A stretch of 64,000 nt of DNA from Stentor roeselii (Eukaryota; Ciliophora; Heterotrichea; Heterotrichida; Stentoridae). The translations under genes and the position numbers were made by a program. Under the pieces are notes generated by a model. That model searched no databases. It saw nothing but the letters and a program-made list of their open reading frames with translations, and was not told where the DNA came from. Shown here piece after piece: positions 1 to 9,712 of this stretch (its first letter is position 1; the number at the start of each line of letters is the position of its first letter). The DNA is taken from the NCBI GenBank assembly GCA_006503475.1, contig RSEH01000250.1, positions 1 to 64,000 on the forward strand, in the 5' to 3' direction.

Positions 1-61
1 ACCTGAGAGCTGGTCTTCCAGTGAGAGTTATTCTAGTTACTATGAAAATACATCTTACTAA
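1..61 (+). CDS. 3' end of a gene entering from the left (partial)
   Basis: Reading from base 2 gives 19 codons and then TAA. The stretch is Ser/Tyr-rich (PESWSSSESYSSYYENTSY) and looks coding, because the next gene on the same strand starts 38 bases later, as elsewhere in this window. Nothing more can be said about the protein. Confidence 0.45.
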   Translation, partial: PESWSSSESYSSYYENTSY

Positions 62-99
62 TCTTTCTAAATCTCTTAATAATCATATATCGTTATTGA

Positions 100-1113
100 A
101 TGAGCCATAGCTCTAAACATGTCGATAAGTACAACGAAGTAATTTTAGAGTCGTCAGGCCTGAATATCAACTTAACAGACCAGTTTTACCTTTCAGATAT
201 ACTTAGGATTGAATATGACTGTGAACTTAGAAAGGAACTAATGAAAGAATACCTAAAGTAATACCTATCCAGAATAAACCTTCCATCCAACTTCCAAGTG
301 CTAGATTCAGAGCCAAAAGACCTGAAACCAAACTCATTCCACATCTACAACGACTACTCAAGTATAATCCACATCGAAACCGCTAAAGTCTGCATAAACC
401 GAAAAAAACCTAATTATTTTCCTTTCAAACTCGAGAAATCAAAATCTTATTCCACAGTTTCAATAATCAAGTCTCTAGCCTTTTGGTCCGGTGAAGGTGA
501 TCTCGAGTCAGTTCTTCTAAACGCGACAAGTCTCGTATCTCTAATCAAGTTAAAATCAGAACTAATCGGATTTTTGTATTCAGTCAGCAAAATGAATGCA
601 AGGACTTTGATGAATAAATGCAATGAAGCCAAAGCCTTGTTTTCAAGTGAATCAGTTCAAAGTTCTTTAGAGTCCTTTAAGTTCACCAGCAGTTCGAAGG
701 GGAGAAGGCTGAGGCTTTTCTCTGGTGACAGTGACCCGAAGTCTTCCCAGTTCAGTGAAAGTTTTGAGTACTCTCTCTCGTTTCAAAGCAAGGAAAGTCT
801 TGAGGACTGTATTTTGAGTCAGAGCTCGATTTTAAATGATGAGGAGAAGGATAAAAGATATCAAATACAGATAAATTCACCTGTCAATCTCAGTCTTTGT
901 CAGGCAGAGACACCTGTTTCTTGCTTAAAACAATTTGAAATGCCTTCAGGGAAGTTAAAACTTATTTGTAAGCTTCAGGACACGAATTTTAATTCAACTT
1001 GTCCTCTTAGTGTTGATAGTGACAAGATTCAGACAAATGTTTCTGAATATTTTCAGGTTAAGAGCCCAGGAAAGTCTGGATGTTGTAGATGTGAAAGGTG
1101 TGTAATTTTCTAG
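100..1113 (+). CDS. Unknown protein, 332 aa, one 15-nt intron
   Basis: I do not recognise this protein. The start is the ATG at 100 (MSHSSKHVDKYNEV). An in-frame TAA near 258 is removed if 258-272 is spliced, and the frame then runs on through INLPSNFQVLDSEPK to TAG at 1113. The middle is Ser/Lys-rich and low in hydrophobic segments. The last residues form a small Cys cluster (GCCRCERC), which could bind metal or be lipid-modified; that is inference. No membrane segment is seen. The stop lies 15 bases before the next start on the same strand. The gene is well supported, its function is not. Confidence 0.75.
258..272 (+). other. 15-nt intron
   Basis: GTAATACCTATCCAG interrupts the codon after two bases (phase 2). 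Unspliced it gives an immediate TAA. A is at position 10. Confidence 0.85.
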
Positions 1114-1128
1114 GTATTATTATATTTA

Positions 1129-1920
1129 ATGCTAAGGCTTGTCTATGGAATTAGTCTTTTTGCTTATTTGGCTATCATTGCTCGGTCGGTCTTTTATAGG
1201 AGTTCCTGGTGTTATGAAAAAATACTTGTTGTCTTGTTGTTTAGAGTTTTTGAACTGGGATTGAAAATTGTTTTTGAAGTTACTGAAGAAAGAGCTTTTT
1301 ACTTGATTGGGTGCTTGTTTTTTACATGTTTTTCTTTAGCTTTTTTTGATGTTTTGGTTAATGTCTGTAATGGAAGAACGTTGATGACTCGGAAACTTTT
1401 TTGGATGAGAGTTTTATTATTTAGTCCTTTTTTAGTTTCTAGTCTTTTTCATGGGTTGAATCCTGAAAAATTCAGCACTTTTTTAGTTGTCACTGAAGGA
1501 GTCATTTTTTTGTATTTAGTTAAAAAAACACTTGATATGATCAGCAGGATTTTAGAACATTTAAACTCTAATGATGATATGCTGAACCAAAAAGACTTTT
1601 ACATAATTTTTTTAGTGCTCTTATACCTATACTTCATAGAAGACTTAGTAAAAATATGTTCTCAAGCCTTGATAATCCGTTTTTACTCTTCTCAAAACAA
1701 CCGATTTTCCCTAGTCCTGATCTTCATCGACGAAATCCTGAAAGTCATAATTCTCTCCATTTTCTTCAATCATCTCCGCGAATCAATTCCAGTATTTTTT
1801 CCATCCCATTTAGTAATTTTCCAAGCAAACCTTTTTCCAACCCCACTAGAAAACCTCTCAATTCCCTGCCTCTGCCTTTCAAATTCATCCCTTCTCCTAT
1901 TAACACCATTTCCTTTTTAA
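1129..1920 (+). CDS. Multi-pass membrane protein, 263 aa, unknown
   Basis: Five to seven hydrophobic stretches run through residues 1-220 (for example LVYGISLFAYLAIIA, LIGCLFFTCFSLAFF, DFYIIFLVLLYLYFI, FSLVLIFIDEILKVIILSIFF), so this is an integral membrane protein. No family motif is recognised. The last 45 residues are Pro/Leu/Ser-rich and read less like protein, so the true C-terminus could differ if a small intron was missed there. It starts 15 bases after the stop of the preceding gene and ends 16 bases before the next start, all on the same strand. Confidence 0.7.
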   Translation: MLRLVYGISLFAYLAIIARSVFYRSSWCYEKILVVLLFRVFELGLKIVFEVTEERAFYLIGCLFFTCFSLAFFDVLVNVCNGRTLMTRKLFWMRVLLFSPFLVSSLFHGLNPEKFSTFLVVTEGVIFLYLVKKTLDMISRILEHLNSNDDMLNQKDFYIIFLVLLYLYFIEDLVKICSQALIIRFYSSQNNRFSLVLIFIDEILKVIILSIFFNHLRESIPVFFPSHLVIFQANLFPTPLENLSIPCLCLSNSSLLLLTPFPF

Positions 1921-1936
1921 TCTTTGTAAACAACGA

Positions 1937-2509
1937 ATGGATCCAAACTTTCAACAAGTCTCATCTCTTCGCTCAAAAGTTCGAAAATTTTCAAAGATTC
2001 CTGAAAAAACTCTTCTAAAAAAAAGAATGAAAAACAAATTCCTGTCAATTGACGAATCAACTTTAAAAGCTTATTCACAAAAACCTTTCTTGAAGCGAAT
2101 GGATACTAGCCGTAAGCGGAAAAAGCTTGAATATTCATTGAAAACAACTGAAAAAACACCAACGTCAGCGAAAATTTCGACAAAATTTCCGAGTATTGAG
2201 TCTTTGAATGCTCCGATGTCAAAAGTAAGAATGAGCTTGAAAGGAAAAGAAGATAAACTTGATGCCTTGATTAATAACTTCATTGGGCATAAACCTGCAA
2301 CTACGAAAAGATTTAAAGAAAGGCTTGATGTTGAATTTTTGGATGAAAATGCGCAGGTCACAGAACAGAAGTTTTATGAGAAAAACTTGGAAAATTTCCG
2401 TGGGCGAGAAATGATCGAGTATCAAAATGACTTAGAAAAAAACTTGAAAATTGAGAAAATTCGACTGAGAAGCTATAAAAAAACTCGGGAAAGACTTCAA
2501 AGCATGTAA
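1937..2509 (+). CDS. Small basic protein, 190 aa, unknown
   Basis: A Lys/Arg-rich soluble protein with no membrane segment. The C-terminal third (residues about 125-190) is predicted helical and charged (VTEQKFYEKNLENFRGREM, then LEKNLKIEKIRLRSYKKTRER), as in short coiled coils. Many SPx, TP and Ser sites suggest phosphorylation, by inference only. Its stop lies 8 bases from the stop of the convergent TAF1 gene, so the 3' untranslated regions must be minimal or overlap. Confidence 0.7.
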   Translation: MDPNFQQVSSLRSKVRKFSKIPEKTLLKKRMKNKFLSIDESTLKAYSQKPFLKRMDTSRKRKKLEYSLKTTEKTPTSAKISTKFPSIESLNAPMSKVRMSLKGKEDKLDALINNFIGHKPATTKRFKERLDVEFLDENAQVTEQKFYEKNLENFRGREMIEYQNDLEKNLKIEKIRLRSYKKTRERLQSM

Positions 2510-2517
2510 ATAATTAC

Positions 2518-5500
2518 TTAACTAACATCGTGAACTAAGTTCATTTCATCTGCTTCAGGTAAATCAACTAGTAGTTCTTTTTCTTTGAGCAGTCTCAGTC
2601 CTTCATCTTTAATAGCGATGCTGTGCTGAGTCACATCATGTGCAGGCCCATTATAAAGAGTTGAGTTATACACAAGCAGATCCAAGTCACTTATAAAGCT
2701 TTCAGCAGAAGAATAAGCCCCTCTCTTCGCTTTAGCCTCCATAGTTCCAAGGTCAATAGGTTCTCTAATATGAGTATAATAGTCAGGGTATGTCTCCTTT
2801 TTAACAGGATTAATAAACAACCGTGTATGATCAAATTTTTTCAGCTGAAAGGCAATATTCTCATAAGGATTCTCCTCGATTTGCCTTCTTCGTCGAAGAG
2901 GAATCTGCTTAGGTCTGTTATAATCCCCAAAAAGCTGCTCTTCCTTTTTCTTCTCAGCAGCCTGCTGAATCTTATCAATAGAAAGCTTGATTTTCGACCC
3001 TTCCATTTTAACCATTCCTTCCTTCTCAGCCCGCGACGTATCAGGAACTTCTGCAGAATAAAGCGGGCATTTTTTTCTATTAGTTTTCATATGCCCTGCC
3101 ATTCCACACTTTCCACAAATGATTTTTCCTGCACCTGAAGTAGTCGGTTCACTTGTTGAAGGTAAAAAAGAGTTCATTTCAGAGTTTTTTTCAAGTTTTT
3201 TATCATCCGGTCGCTTTTCTTCTCTTTTTCCGTCTTCTTCTTTTTTCTTTTTTCGGCTGGCGTCTTTATTGCGAAGGACTTTTTCTTTAATGGCTTCAGC
3301 AGTTTTTTTATTTTTTTCTCTGACTTTCGGTTGGTCTTCAAGTTGTTTTCTTTTCTGAAAGTCTTCGATTTCATTCAAATCTGTGATGTAAGAAACTTTT
3401 ACAGTTACCCTGCCTTGCAAGTTTTTCATTTTGACAGTTCTTTTTAATACTCGCTTGATGCCTGTTTTGCTTTGAACGGCTAAGGCTGTTGCGAATTTTC
3501 CTGTCGAAATTTTGAAGTCTTCTAAGTTTCTTCTTTCGTTTATTTCGTTGTCGTCGTATGTGTCGACTTTCTCGATTTTTTCTTCTTGGACTTTGTTGAT
3601 GCTTTCTGCTACTTTTTTGGTTAGGTAGTCGTCGTCGCTATCGGAGCCTTTGTCTGAACCGTATTCTCGTTTTTCTCCGAGGGTTTTTATTTGCTTTTGG
3701 AAGATCTCGTCTATGGTTTTTTGACATTGCTCTTTTTGCATTTTGGTTGACATTCGGATTCCACGTGCGTACTTCTCGACTGTACCTTTGTGGCCTTCTG
3801 ATACGAGCTTGCTTGCTTCTTTTCTTAGCATAGCGACTCCAGACCATCTTCCAATATGTTGTATCTCTTCTTTTCTAAACCCCATCTTCAAGAGTAATTT
3901 TCGAACATCTTCTTTTGTAAGTGTTCGAAGGTCAGCTTCAGTTCCAGTAACGGCCATATTAGTAGGCAGATAATCTGAAGGGTCATTTTTCGTATTAGGT
4001 TTCTCCAGATTTGGCAGTTTCATGGGAAGTCTAACAAAAGAAAATCCGCAATTCCCATGTGTCGGGTCTCCAACTCCAGTGATTCTCATCATTCCCTTCT
4101 CGCCCTTAGTTTTTAAGTACGAGCTTGTAAGGTTCCAAGGAGTTATTGTCAGCTCTTCTTCGATAAAATCAGCTAAGTAGCTGATGTCTTTATTCTCCAT
4201 TTCTTTTTTCAGCTTCTGGATAGCATTTGGAACTTTGTCTATTGATGTGATCTTCACACCTTTATCTTTTAGTCTTCTCTGTCCAGCAAGCATACTCTCA
4301 TACTGACAAATCTCTTCAGGAGTAATCATTTCCTTAACTTCCTGATTACTCGGTAATTTCGAGCAAACCCAAGATCCATCGCTTTGCTGTTCACAAAAAA
4401 TATGTTTCATCTGTTTCCTAATACTACTTTCCTGAATATTAACAAAATTCTGCGAAACATCTCTTATTTCAATCTTGTTATCCTTATTGATAAGAGTATT
4501 AAAAATGAAAGCCTGAATACGTTTCTGCTGAAAACTATTTGTATTCCTTGCATTAGGAGCCATGACCTCCAACTTGGGTTCAATCTGTCCACTAGTAGCC
4601 AAGTTCTCAATATCCCTTAAGTACCAAATAAACTTTCCATTCTGTTTCTGATACTTAATCATCAAAAAGTCAGTTTGTTTCGGGTCATGGCAATAAATAG
4701 GTACCCGAAACAAGTTATTCTCCAAAACAGCCAAAGCACCCCCTTCATTCAAATTTCCAATAAGCGGGAACTGAATATTCGAGTCGATATACTCAGGAAG
4801 TCCCAACTTTCCAACATACTTCGGGTAGTCCTCATTATTCCTTTTCGACCCCAGAAAGTACCTCCTGATCTTACTTGCCATTCCAAAGTTATTCAACAAC
4901 AAAGGACGTTTTTCAAGATACTCCATCAAAAGAAACCCTCCTTCTTTCATCGAGAGCTGTTTACTTGAATTCAACATTGAAAAAGAAGTGACCACCTCTC
5001 CTCTAGACTCAAGTTGAATTTGACTGGAAAGCTTTACTTTCCACTTCTTTCCATTTAAAACCACTTCTGGCCTGTGAAAATTCCGAAGTTCAAGCTTAGT
5101 CCATTCAGTTTTTAAAAAAGGGTATTCATAAGCTGGAGCCGCATGTTTCAACATAGTAACTCGCGCTCGCATTGACTGTTCAGCGTGTTTCGCTCCAAGA
5201 ATCGATGACTCTGAAAGGGCACTTTTATCAGGCTTCGACTCGAAATCGTCTAACTGGTCGTCGTCGTCTTCTTCGTTTGACGAGGCTGAAATTTCTTGTT
5301 CTTTTATTGTTGAGTTGCTTGGGTCGAGGACGTTGTGGACTAGTCGTCCGTATCTTTCTTTTAGTTTGTGGATTTCACGGTTGAAGACTAAATCGTTCCA
5401 GTATGGCTCTCGGTAAAATGGGTTTATGTTCGTTGGAGCCTCGTTTGGAAGGTAGTCTAAGCACTCGGTGAATAAGTATTTACGCTTTTTTACGGTGAAG

Positions 5501-6534
5501 TAAAAGTTGTCTGAACGGTCACGCTTTTCACCCAGAAAACCTCCCCATTGAAGCTGAGGGTCATTTGAAGAACGCTGGACTTCAACTTTTCCTGGCTTTC
5601 CAGGCTTTTTTATGAATTCGAATGAGATCTTGTTGAATCGACTGGTCATCGAAGAGAGCTTGGAAAAACTTGGAGGCTCACTTCTTCCACTTTCAAGTAC
5701 ATGATTTTCAAAAACAAGACTTTTATTGATCCCCACATCTTCCTTCTGATTATAATTAACATAAAGCATCTGAGTTTGACTTTTATCATCTTCAAGCCCT
5801 TTAACAATTTTCCTCGTCCCAAATTTATCTTCTTTTTTCGAGTTTTTTTTCCACACAATTTTTTCAGTGAAATCCGAATTTTTGATATCATAAAACTGTT
5901 TTTCCGAAACACTGAAAGGACTGTCTTGACTCGGAGTATACACTTCCAAGTTATTAATCATGCAATCCAGCGCTTTTCTTCTTTTCAACAAAATCTTTTT
6001 CTGATAATCTTTCTTCGAAGTCAAGAAATCATCACCAGAAATGAAAGACAAGTCAGCATTCCTAGTCTTAACAAAAAGATCAGAGAGCTGCCTCTGATAC
6101 TCTCTCTGATTCCTGAGATATGTGTGATACTCGTTCTGACTAGAAGTATTTTTGCAAACCCTTTCTATTTGATGTAATTTATCATAAAAGGCTTGGGTTT
6201 TGGCAACAGGTAAATACAAACTGGTCAATAATAAAATCTCCTCATTTGACGCCTTTGAAAAAACTACTGAGCGATAAAGCTTCTCTCGTTGAACTGGGTC
6301 CAATTCACTCATGTCTTCTCCCTGCTCTTGACCTTCTTCCTCGATATCTCGTTTGATGTCTGGCATTTCTTCGTCACTTGCCATTGAAGATATGCCTGAA
6401 AAATCCGGTTCTTCTTGAGCGCCTTGGGGGTCTTTACGAGGCTTTGCTTCTGCTTGGGGCCTGCTGTTCACCATGCCCATTAAAACATTCGCCCCGTGTA
6501 TATCATCAGCACTTTGGTCTGATCCGATTTCCAT
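2518..6534 (-). CDS. TAF1: TFIID subunit 1 (TAF1), 1338 aa
   Basis: Largest subunit and scaffold of TFIID, acting at RNA polymerase II promoters. An acidic N-terminus is followed by the TAF1 core (DUF3591), seen in ITPWNLTSSYLKTKGEKG, then a TGVGDPTHGNCGFSFVRLP stretch near residue 825, then EDVRKLLLKMGFRKEEI and the winged-helix-like IGRWSGVAMLRKEASK. A Lys-rich linker leads to a zinc knuckle CGKCGMAGHMKTNRKKC (about 1138-1157) and one bromodomain (about 1225-1310, with YPDYYTHIREPIDLGTM and the acetyl-lysine-pocket YNSTLYNGP). Animal TAF1 has two bromodomains and is longer; yeast splits the function with Bdf1. The ATG at 6534 is chosen because an in-frame TGA lies just upstream. Known: TBP and TAF7 contacts. 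Inferred: the same role here. Confidence 0.96.
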   Translation of the reverse strand: MEIGSDQSADDIHGANVLMGMVNSRPQAEAKPRKDPQGAQEEPDFSGISSMASDEEMPDIKRDIEEEGQEQGEDMSELDPVQREKLYRSVVFSKASNEEILLLTSLYLPVAKTQAFYDKLHQIERVCKNTSSQNEYHTYLRNQREYQRQLSDLFVKTRNADLSFISGDDFLTSKKDYQKKILLKRRKALDCMINNLEVYTPSQDSPFSVSEKQFYDIKNSDFTEKIVWKKNSKKEDKFGTRKIVKGLEDDKSQTQMLYVNYNQKEDVGINKSLVFENHVLESGRSEPPSFSKLSSMTSRFNKISFEFIKKPGKPGKVEVQRSSNDPQLQWGGFLGEKRDRSDNFYFTVKKRKYLFTECLDYLPNEAPTNINPFYREPYWNDLVFNREIHKLKERYGRLVHNVLDPSNSTIKEQEISASSNEEDDDDQLDDFESKPDKSALSESSILGAKHAEQSMRARVTMLKHAAPAYEYPFLKTEWTKLELRNFHRPEVVLNGKKWKVKLSSQIQLESRGEVVTSFSMLNSSKQLSMKEGGFLLMEYLEKRPLLLNNFGMASKIRRYFLGSKRNNEDYPKYVGKLGLPEYIDSNIQFPLIGNLNEGGALAVLENNLFRVPIYCHDPKQTDFLMIKYQKQNGKFIWYLRDIENLATSGQIEPKLEVMAPNARNTNSFQQKRIQAFIFNTLINKDNKIEIRDVSQNFVNIQESSIRKQMKHIFCEQQSDGSWVCSKLPSNQEVKEMITPEEICQYESMLAGQRRLKDKGVKITSIDKVPNAIQKLKKEMENKDISYLADFIEEELTITPWNLTSSYLKTKGEKGMMRITGVGDPTHGNCGFSFVRLPMKLPNLEKPNTKNDPSDYLPTNMAVTGTEADLRTLTKEDVRKLLLKMGFRKEEIQHIGRWSGVAMLRKEASKLVSEGHKGTVEKYARGIRMSTKMQKEQCQKTIDEIFQKQIKTLGEKREYGSDKGSDSDDDYLTKKVAESINKVQEEKIEKVDTYDDNEINERRNLEDFKISTGKFATALAVQSKTGIKRVLKRTVKMKNLQGRVTVKVSYITDLNEIEDFQKRKQLEDQPKVREKNKKTAEAIKEKVLRNKDASRKKKKEEDGKREEKRPDDKKLEKNSEMNSFLPSTSEPTTSGAGKIICGKCGMAGHMKTNRKKCPLYSAEVPDTSRAEKEGMVKMEGSKIKLSIDKIQQAAEKKKEEQLFGDYNRPKQIPLRRRRQIEENPYENIAFQLKKFDHTRLFINPVKKETYPDYYTHIREPIDLGTMEAKAKRGAYSSAESFISDLDLLVYNSTLYNGPAHDVTQHSIAIKDEGLRLLKEKELLVDLPEADEMNLVHDVS

Positions 6535-7053
6535 TTTTCAAATTAATTTCTGGACAGGAATAGACTGCACTTTGTTTATGGATGTTTTCACGATGATGCT
6601 TCTGCTGGACCCAGATGTCGTCCTACAAGAGGTTGAATGCCTCTTCTCTAAAATCTTCACATCGCTATTTTGAAGAGTTTCCTTCAGACTGAGGAATCTC
6701 GATTTTCATGTTTTTCAGAAGAAATTCTCAATTTCCACTGAGAGTCAGGGAAGGAACCAATTGAAAAGTCCCTGAACCGAAAGGACGTCACAAGGCTCAC
6801 GGAAACTCCAGGTTCATCAAGAACTAAGCATAGATGAAAAAATTGCATGAGATATGAGTTGAACAAAAAGTGGAGGTTAAGACATATAGTTATTTGCGAG
6901 ATTAGAATGAATGACGATAAACAAAAAGAACTCCTCAACATATAAAGTGTTTCTTTTCATCATTTTTAAAGTTCTCCTTCTGATCTCTTCCGAAAACATC
7001 TAAAAAACCAGAATTAACTGAATCAAAACCTATCAAATCCTAACCTTCATTAA
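6535..7053. other. Intergenic, 519 bp, unusually GC-rich left part
   Basis: This lies between two minus-strand genes, TAF1 downstream and the WD40 gene upstream. Unlike other spacers here, bases 6540-6840 have coding-like base composition. One minus-strand frame from ATG 6941 to TGA 6684 gives 85 codons (MLRSSFCLSSFILISQ...) without recognisable motifs. An undetected small gene or non-coding RNA is possible, but I can support neither. Confidence 0.4.
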
Positions 7054-8697
7054 TTAAAGATACCTTAAAAACTTCCTCTTAATCCCAGGGTACTTTAAAA
7101 ACCATTCCTCAGCTTCTTCTAACTTTTCAATCTTTGCAACTTGTTCAGCCTTTTTCAAGTCAAAAACAGAAACGAATTCAAAATGCGAAGCTGAGACTAA
7201 ATAAGCCTGATCATCAGTGAACATCACTTTCCAAACTTTTTCCTTGTGAAAGCCGAGGTCAAAGACAAGTTCGGCAGTTTGGGTGTTCCAGACTTTAACA
7301 CAACAGTCCATTCCTGAAGAAACAACGAGACTGCCATCGAAATTTATATCGACTGAGCTGATATTTGAAGTGTGTCCTTCAAATGTTCGGTGCAAAGTAA
7401 GGGTCTTTAAATTCCAAAGTTTTACTGCACGGTCAGAGGAACCTGAAACAAGAAAATCGTTAGCTTGACTTAAGGATAAACAGGAAACTGAGGAATGGAT
7501 ATTTATTGAAAAGTCTTCAGTACCGGTTTCGAGATTCCAGAGTTTTATAAAGGAATCGAGTGATCCGGTGAATAGAGTGGATGGAAGGGACATCGCAGTG
7601 CAAGTCACTCTTTTTTCATGACCCAAAACTCTGATTTTTTCCTGGTCCTGGTTCAAATCCCATACAACAGCTGAATTTCCATCACTTCCAAATGCAACCC
7701 ACAAGTCTAATACTGAAATCGAATCCTCATAGCATGATCCAAGCTGAATACTTTTCAACGGATTTTTCACCTCATTTAAATCTTCTCTCAAACCCGCTTG
7801 GAATTCCCAAACTTTTACTGAACAATCAAAAGATACAGAAGCAATAAAATTTCCCTTGTTCGAAAGACTGACTCCATTGATTTCTGCTGAATGTCCAGAA
7901 AAAACACATTTTTGTGTAAAGCTCAAAAGACACCAAAGTCTAACAGTTCTATCAGATGATCCTGAAACTAAAAGCTCATCATTTTCAGAGACTTCCAAAG
8001 CGCGGATCCCGCCAGTATGTCCTGATAAAGAAGAAACAATTTCTGAGTCCTGCGAGTGAATTCTGATACTTCCATCGTCTCCACCTGCGACGAACTGGTT
8101 TTGAGACTTGATAAAAGCCACTGACATGACTTTTGATTGAGTTTTGATTGAAGAACTTTCAAAGTTTTCCAAGTTCCAGACTTTTAAACTCCGGTCAAAG
8201 GATCCGCTTAAAATTGTGAAATTATTTAAAAATTTCACACTTTTCACACTTTCAGAGAGGTTTAACTTGGCGATAATTGATTTTTCTAAAAGGTTTAATA
8301 GAATAAGGGAGTTATCTTGAGAACCGCTAACACCCTTGGTTTCGTCTGGAGAGATTGAAACACAAAAGACGGAGTTTTCGTGGGATTTAAAGGTGTGGAG
8401 AAGCTCGGATGTCTGGAAATCCCAGAGTTTTACTGTTTTATCTAAGGAACCTGATAGGATGTATTTGGAATTTGAAGAGACTGAGACTCCTTTAACGTTA
8501 CTTGTGTGGCCTGTTAAAAGACTCACTGCTGAACCTGCTAATAAATCCCAGATTCTAACAGTCTTATCCTGCCCACCAGTAACAAGAAATCTGCTGTCTT
8601 TAGTGATATCACAACACCAAAACTCACCATTAAATCTTTTCAAGAACTGATTCCAGTAAGCCTCAAAAGACACAGGCAAGTCATTTGAAAGTGACAT
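7054..8697 (-). CDS. WD40-repeat protein, 547 aa
   Basis: Almost the whole chain is WD40 repeats, about 12 of them, easily seen as repeated GH...V..V..S.D...L.SGS.D..VKLWDL units (for example FLVTGGQDKTVRIWDLLAG and YILSGSLDKTVKLWDFQTS). Twelve blades would form two beta-propellers and act as a protein-binding platform. A short C-terminal helix (LEEAEEWFLKYPGIKRKFL) follows. No lipid, kinase or F-box domain is attached, so the partner cannot be named. The region directly upstream of its ATG is a perfect 12-bp tandem repeat. Fold certain, function unknown. Confidence 0.93.
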   Translation of the reverse strand: MSLSNDLPVSFEAYWNQFLKRFNGEFWCCDITKDSRFLVTGGQDKTVRIWDLLAGSAVSLLTGHTSNVKGVSVSSNSKYILSGSLDKTVKLWDFQTSELLHTFKSHENSVFCVSISPDETKGVSGSQDNSLILLNLLEKSIIAKLNLSESVKSVKFLNNFTILSGSFDRSLKVWNLENFESSSIKTQSKVMSVAFIKSQNQFVAGGDDGSIRIHSQDSEIVSSLSGHTGGIRALEVSENDELLVSGSSDRTVRLWCLLSFTQKCVFSGHSAEINGVSLSNKGNFIASVSFDCSVKVWEFQAGLREDLNEVKNPLKSIQLGSCYEDSISVLDLWVAFGSDGNSAVVWDLNQDQEKIRVLGHEKRVTCTAMSLPSTLFTGSLDSFIKLWNLETGTEDFSINIHSSVSCLSLSQANDFLVSGSSDRAVKLWNLKTLTLHRTFEGHTSNISSVDINFDGSLVVSSGMDCCVKVWNTQTAELVFDLGFHKEKVWKVMFTDDQAYLVSASHFEFVSVFDLKKAEQVAKIEKLEEAEEWFLKYPGIKRKFLRYL

Positions 8698-8745
8698 TTA
8701 TTGTAATGATTATTGTAATGATTATTGCAATGATTATTGCAATGA
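8698..8745 (-). repeat. 12-bp tandem repeat x4 abutting the WD40 gene start
   Basis: On the plus strand there are two copies of TTATTGTAATGA followed by two copies of TTATTGCAATGA. In the sense of the downstream gene the unit is TCATTRCAATAA, and the last copy ends directly at the ATG. It fills the place of the promoter or 5' leader. Confidence 0.9.
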
Positions 8746-8764
8746 AAACTAAAATACTAAATAA

Positions 8765-9712
8765 TCAAGAAATCTCAAAAAAACACATCCTGTAAAAGCC
8801 TCTAAATCGAAAGCCAAGCGACTTATAAAGGTTCAAAGCGGGATCATTACTTTCTTCAGTAAACAAACTCAAGTGCTGCAAGTTTAAACATTCCGAAGAG
8901 TCTTTTATCATCTTTTCAATCAAATTCCTAGCAAGTCCTTTTTTTCTGTGACTTGGAAGAGTGAAGACTCCGCCGATGCTGCCTCCTGTTAAGGTGACTG
9001 AGTTGAGTCTTACAGTGGAAACCAAGTCACTTTCAATGAAATATCCCCAAACATGTCTTTTTTCAATCAACTCTTGAAAAATCTTCATCTGAGCTTCTAA
9101 TGGGTTGACTTTAACTTTGGTTTCATTTGAAAATTCAGTGATGAGACTGTTCCAAGAGGAAAAGTCATCCAGTGTTAAGTGTCTTATATGATCCTGGTGT
9201 CCAAGAACAGGAACTGATCTTGAATGCAAGTCGTTTAGTTCAAGTAAAATGTTTTTAAAGTCACTTTTAATGGCAATTTCAGTGTTTTTTAAAGATAAGT
9301 ATCTTCCAAAGCACTTAAAAAATTTGGTGCAAATTTCTTCTTCTCCAATAAGTCCTGAAATTTTATCATTTTCTTGAAGTAGACTTTCGATAATCTGAAC
9401 AAGATTTGATTCTGTGATCTTTTGATGGTCACCGTATATTAAGAGAACTCCTGAATTGCAGAGAGAGTAAACACATGATAGGATGTTGGGATCTGATGAG
9501 TAGCTGAAGAAAAAGTCACCGCTGTTTATTTGATCTCCTTTACTGGGACCATATGTTTCTAGATTCCCGATTAAGTACATGCATTCTTTTTCGTTTTGAT
9601 AGAGAAATTCCAGAACTTTTGGGATTTTTTCTGGATTTTCTGATAGAAGCTCTATTGTAAATGATGAATTAAGAGTTGATGGGATGGTTGATTCGCACTC
9701 ATCAGAAGTCAT
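8765..9712 (-). CDS. GNAT-family N-acetyltransferase, 315 aa
   Basis: The C-terminal half has the GNAT fold. Motif A, GGVFTLPSHRKKGLARNLIE, includes the acetyl-CoA pyrophosphate loop R-K-K-G-L-A (consensus Q/RxxGxG/A), and motif B, NDPALNLYKSLGFRF, includes the Asn and Tyr usual in this family. The N-terminal half (about 150 residues) looks like a second, degenerate GNAT-like domain, as in FR47-type proteins that acetylate small amines or amino acids. The substrate cannot be deduced. The start ATG at 9712 is preceded by TATAA, as at several genes here. It is read from the same strand as the WD40 gene, 67 bases apart. Confidence 0.85.
   Translation of the reverse strand: MTSDECESTIPSTLNSSFTIELLSENPEKIPKVLEFLYQNEKECMYLIGNLETYGPSKGDQINSGDFFFSYSSDPNILSCVYSLCNSGVLLIYGDHQKITESNLVQIIESLLQENDKISGLIGEEEICTKFFKCFGRYLSLKNTEIAIKSDFKNILLELNDLHSRSVPVLGHQDHIRHLTLDDFSSWNSLITEFSNETKVKVNPLEAQMKIFQELIEKRHVWGYFIESDLVSTVRLNSVTLTGGSIGGVFTLPSHRKKGLARNLIEKMIKDSSECLNLQHLSLFTEESNDPALNLYKSLGFRFRGFYRMCFFEIS

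Noticed and set aside
1656-2018. A 120-codon plus-strand frame overlapping the membrane-protein and basic-protein genes
   Set aside because: Ser/Pro/Phe-rich text typical of an out-of-frame reading; it overlaps two better genes in another frame.
5701-6177. A 158-codon plus-strand frame inside TAF1
   Set aside because: It lies antisense to conserved TAF1 coding sequence, is low-complexity Phe/Ile-rich and has no motif; it is a shadow.
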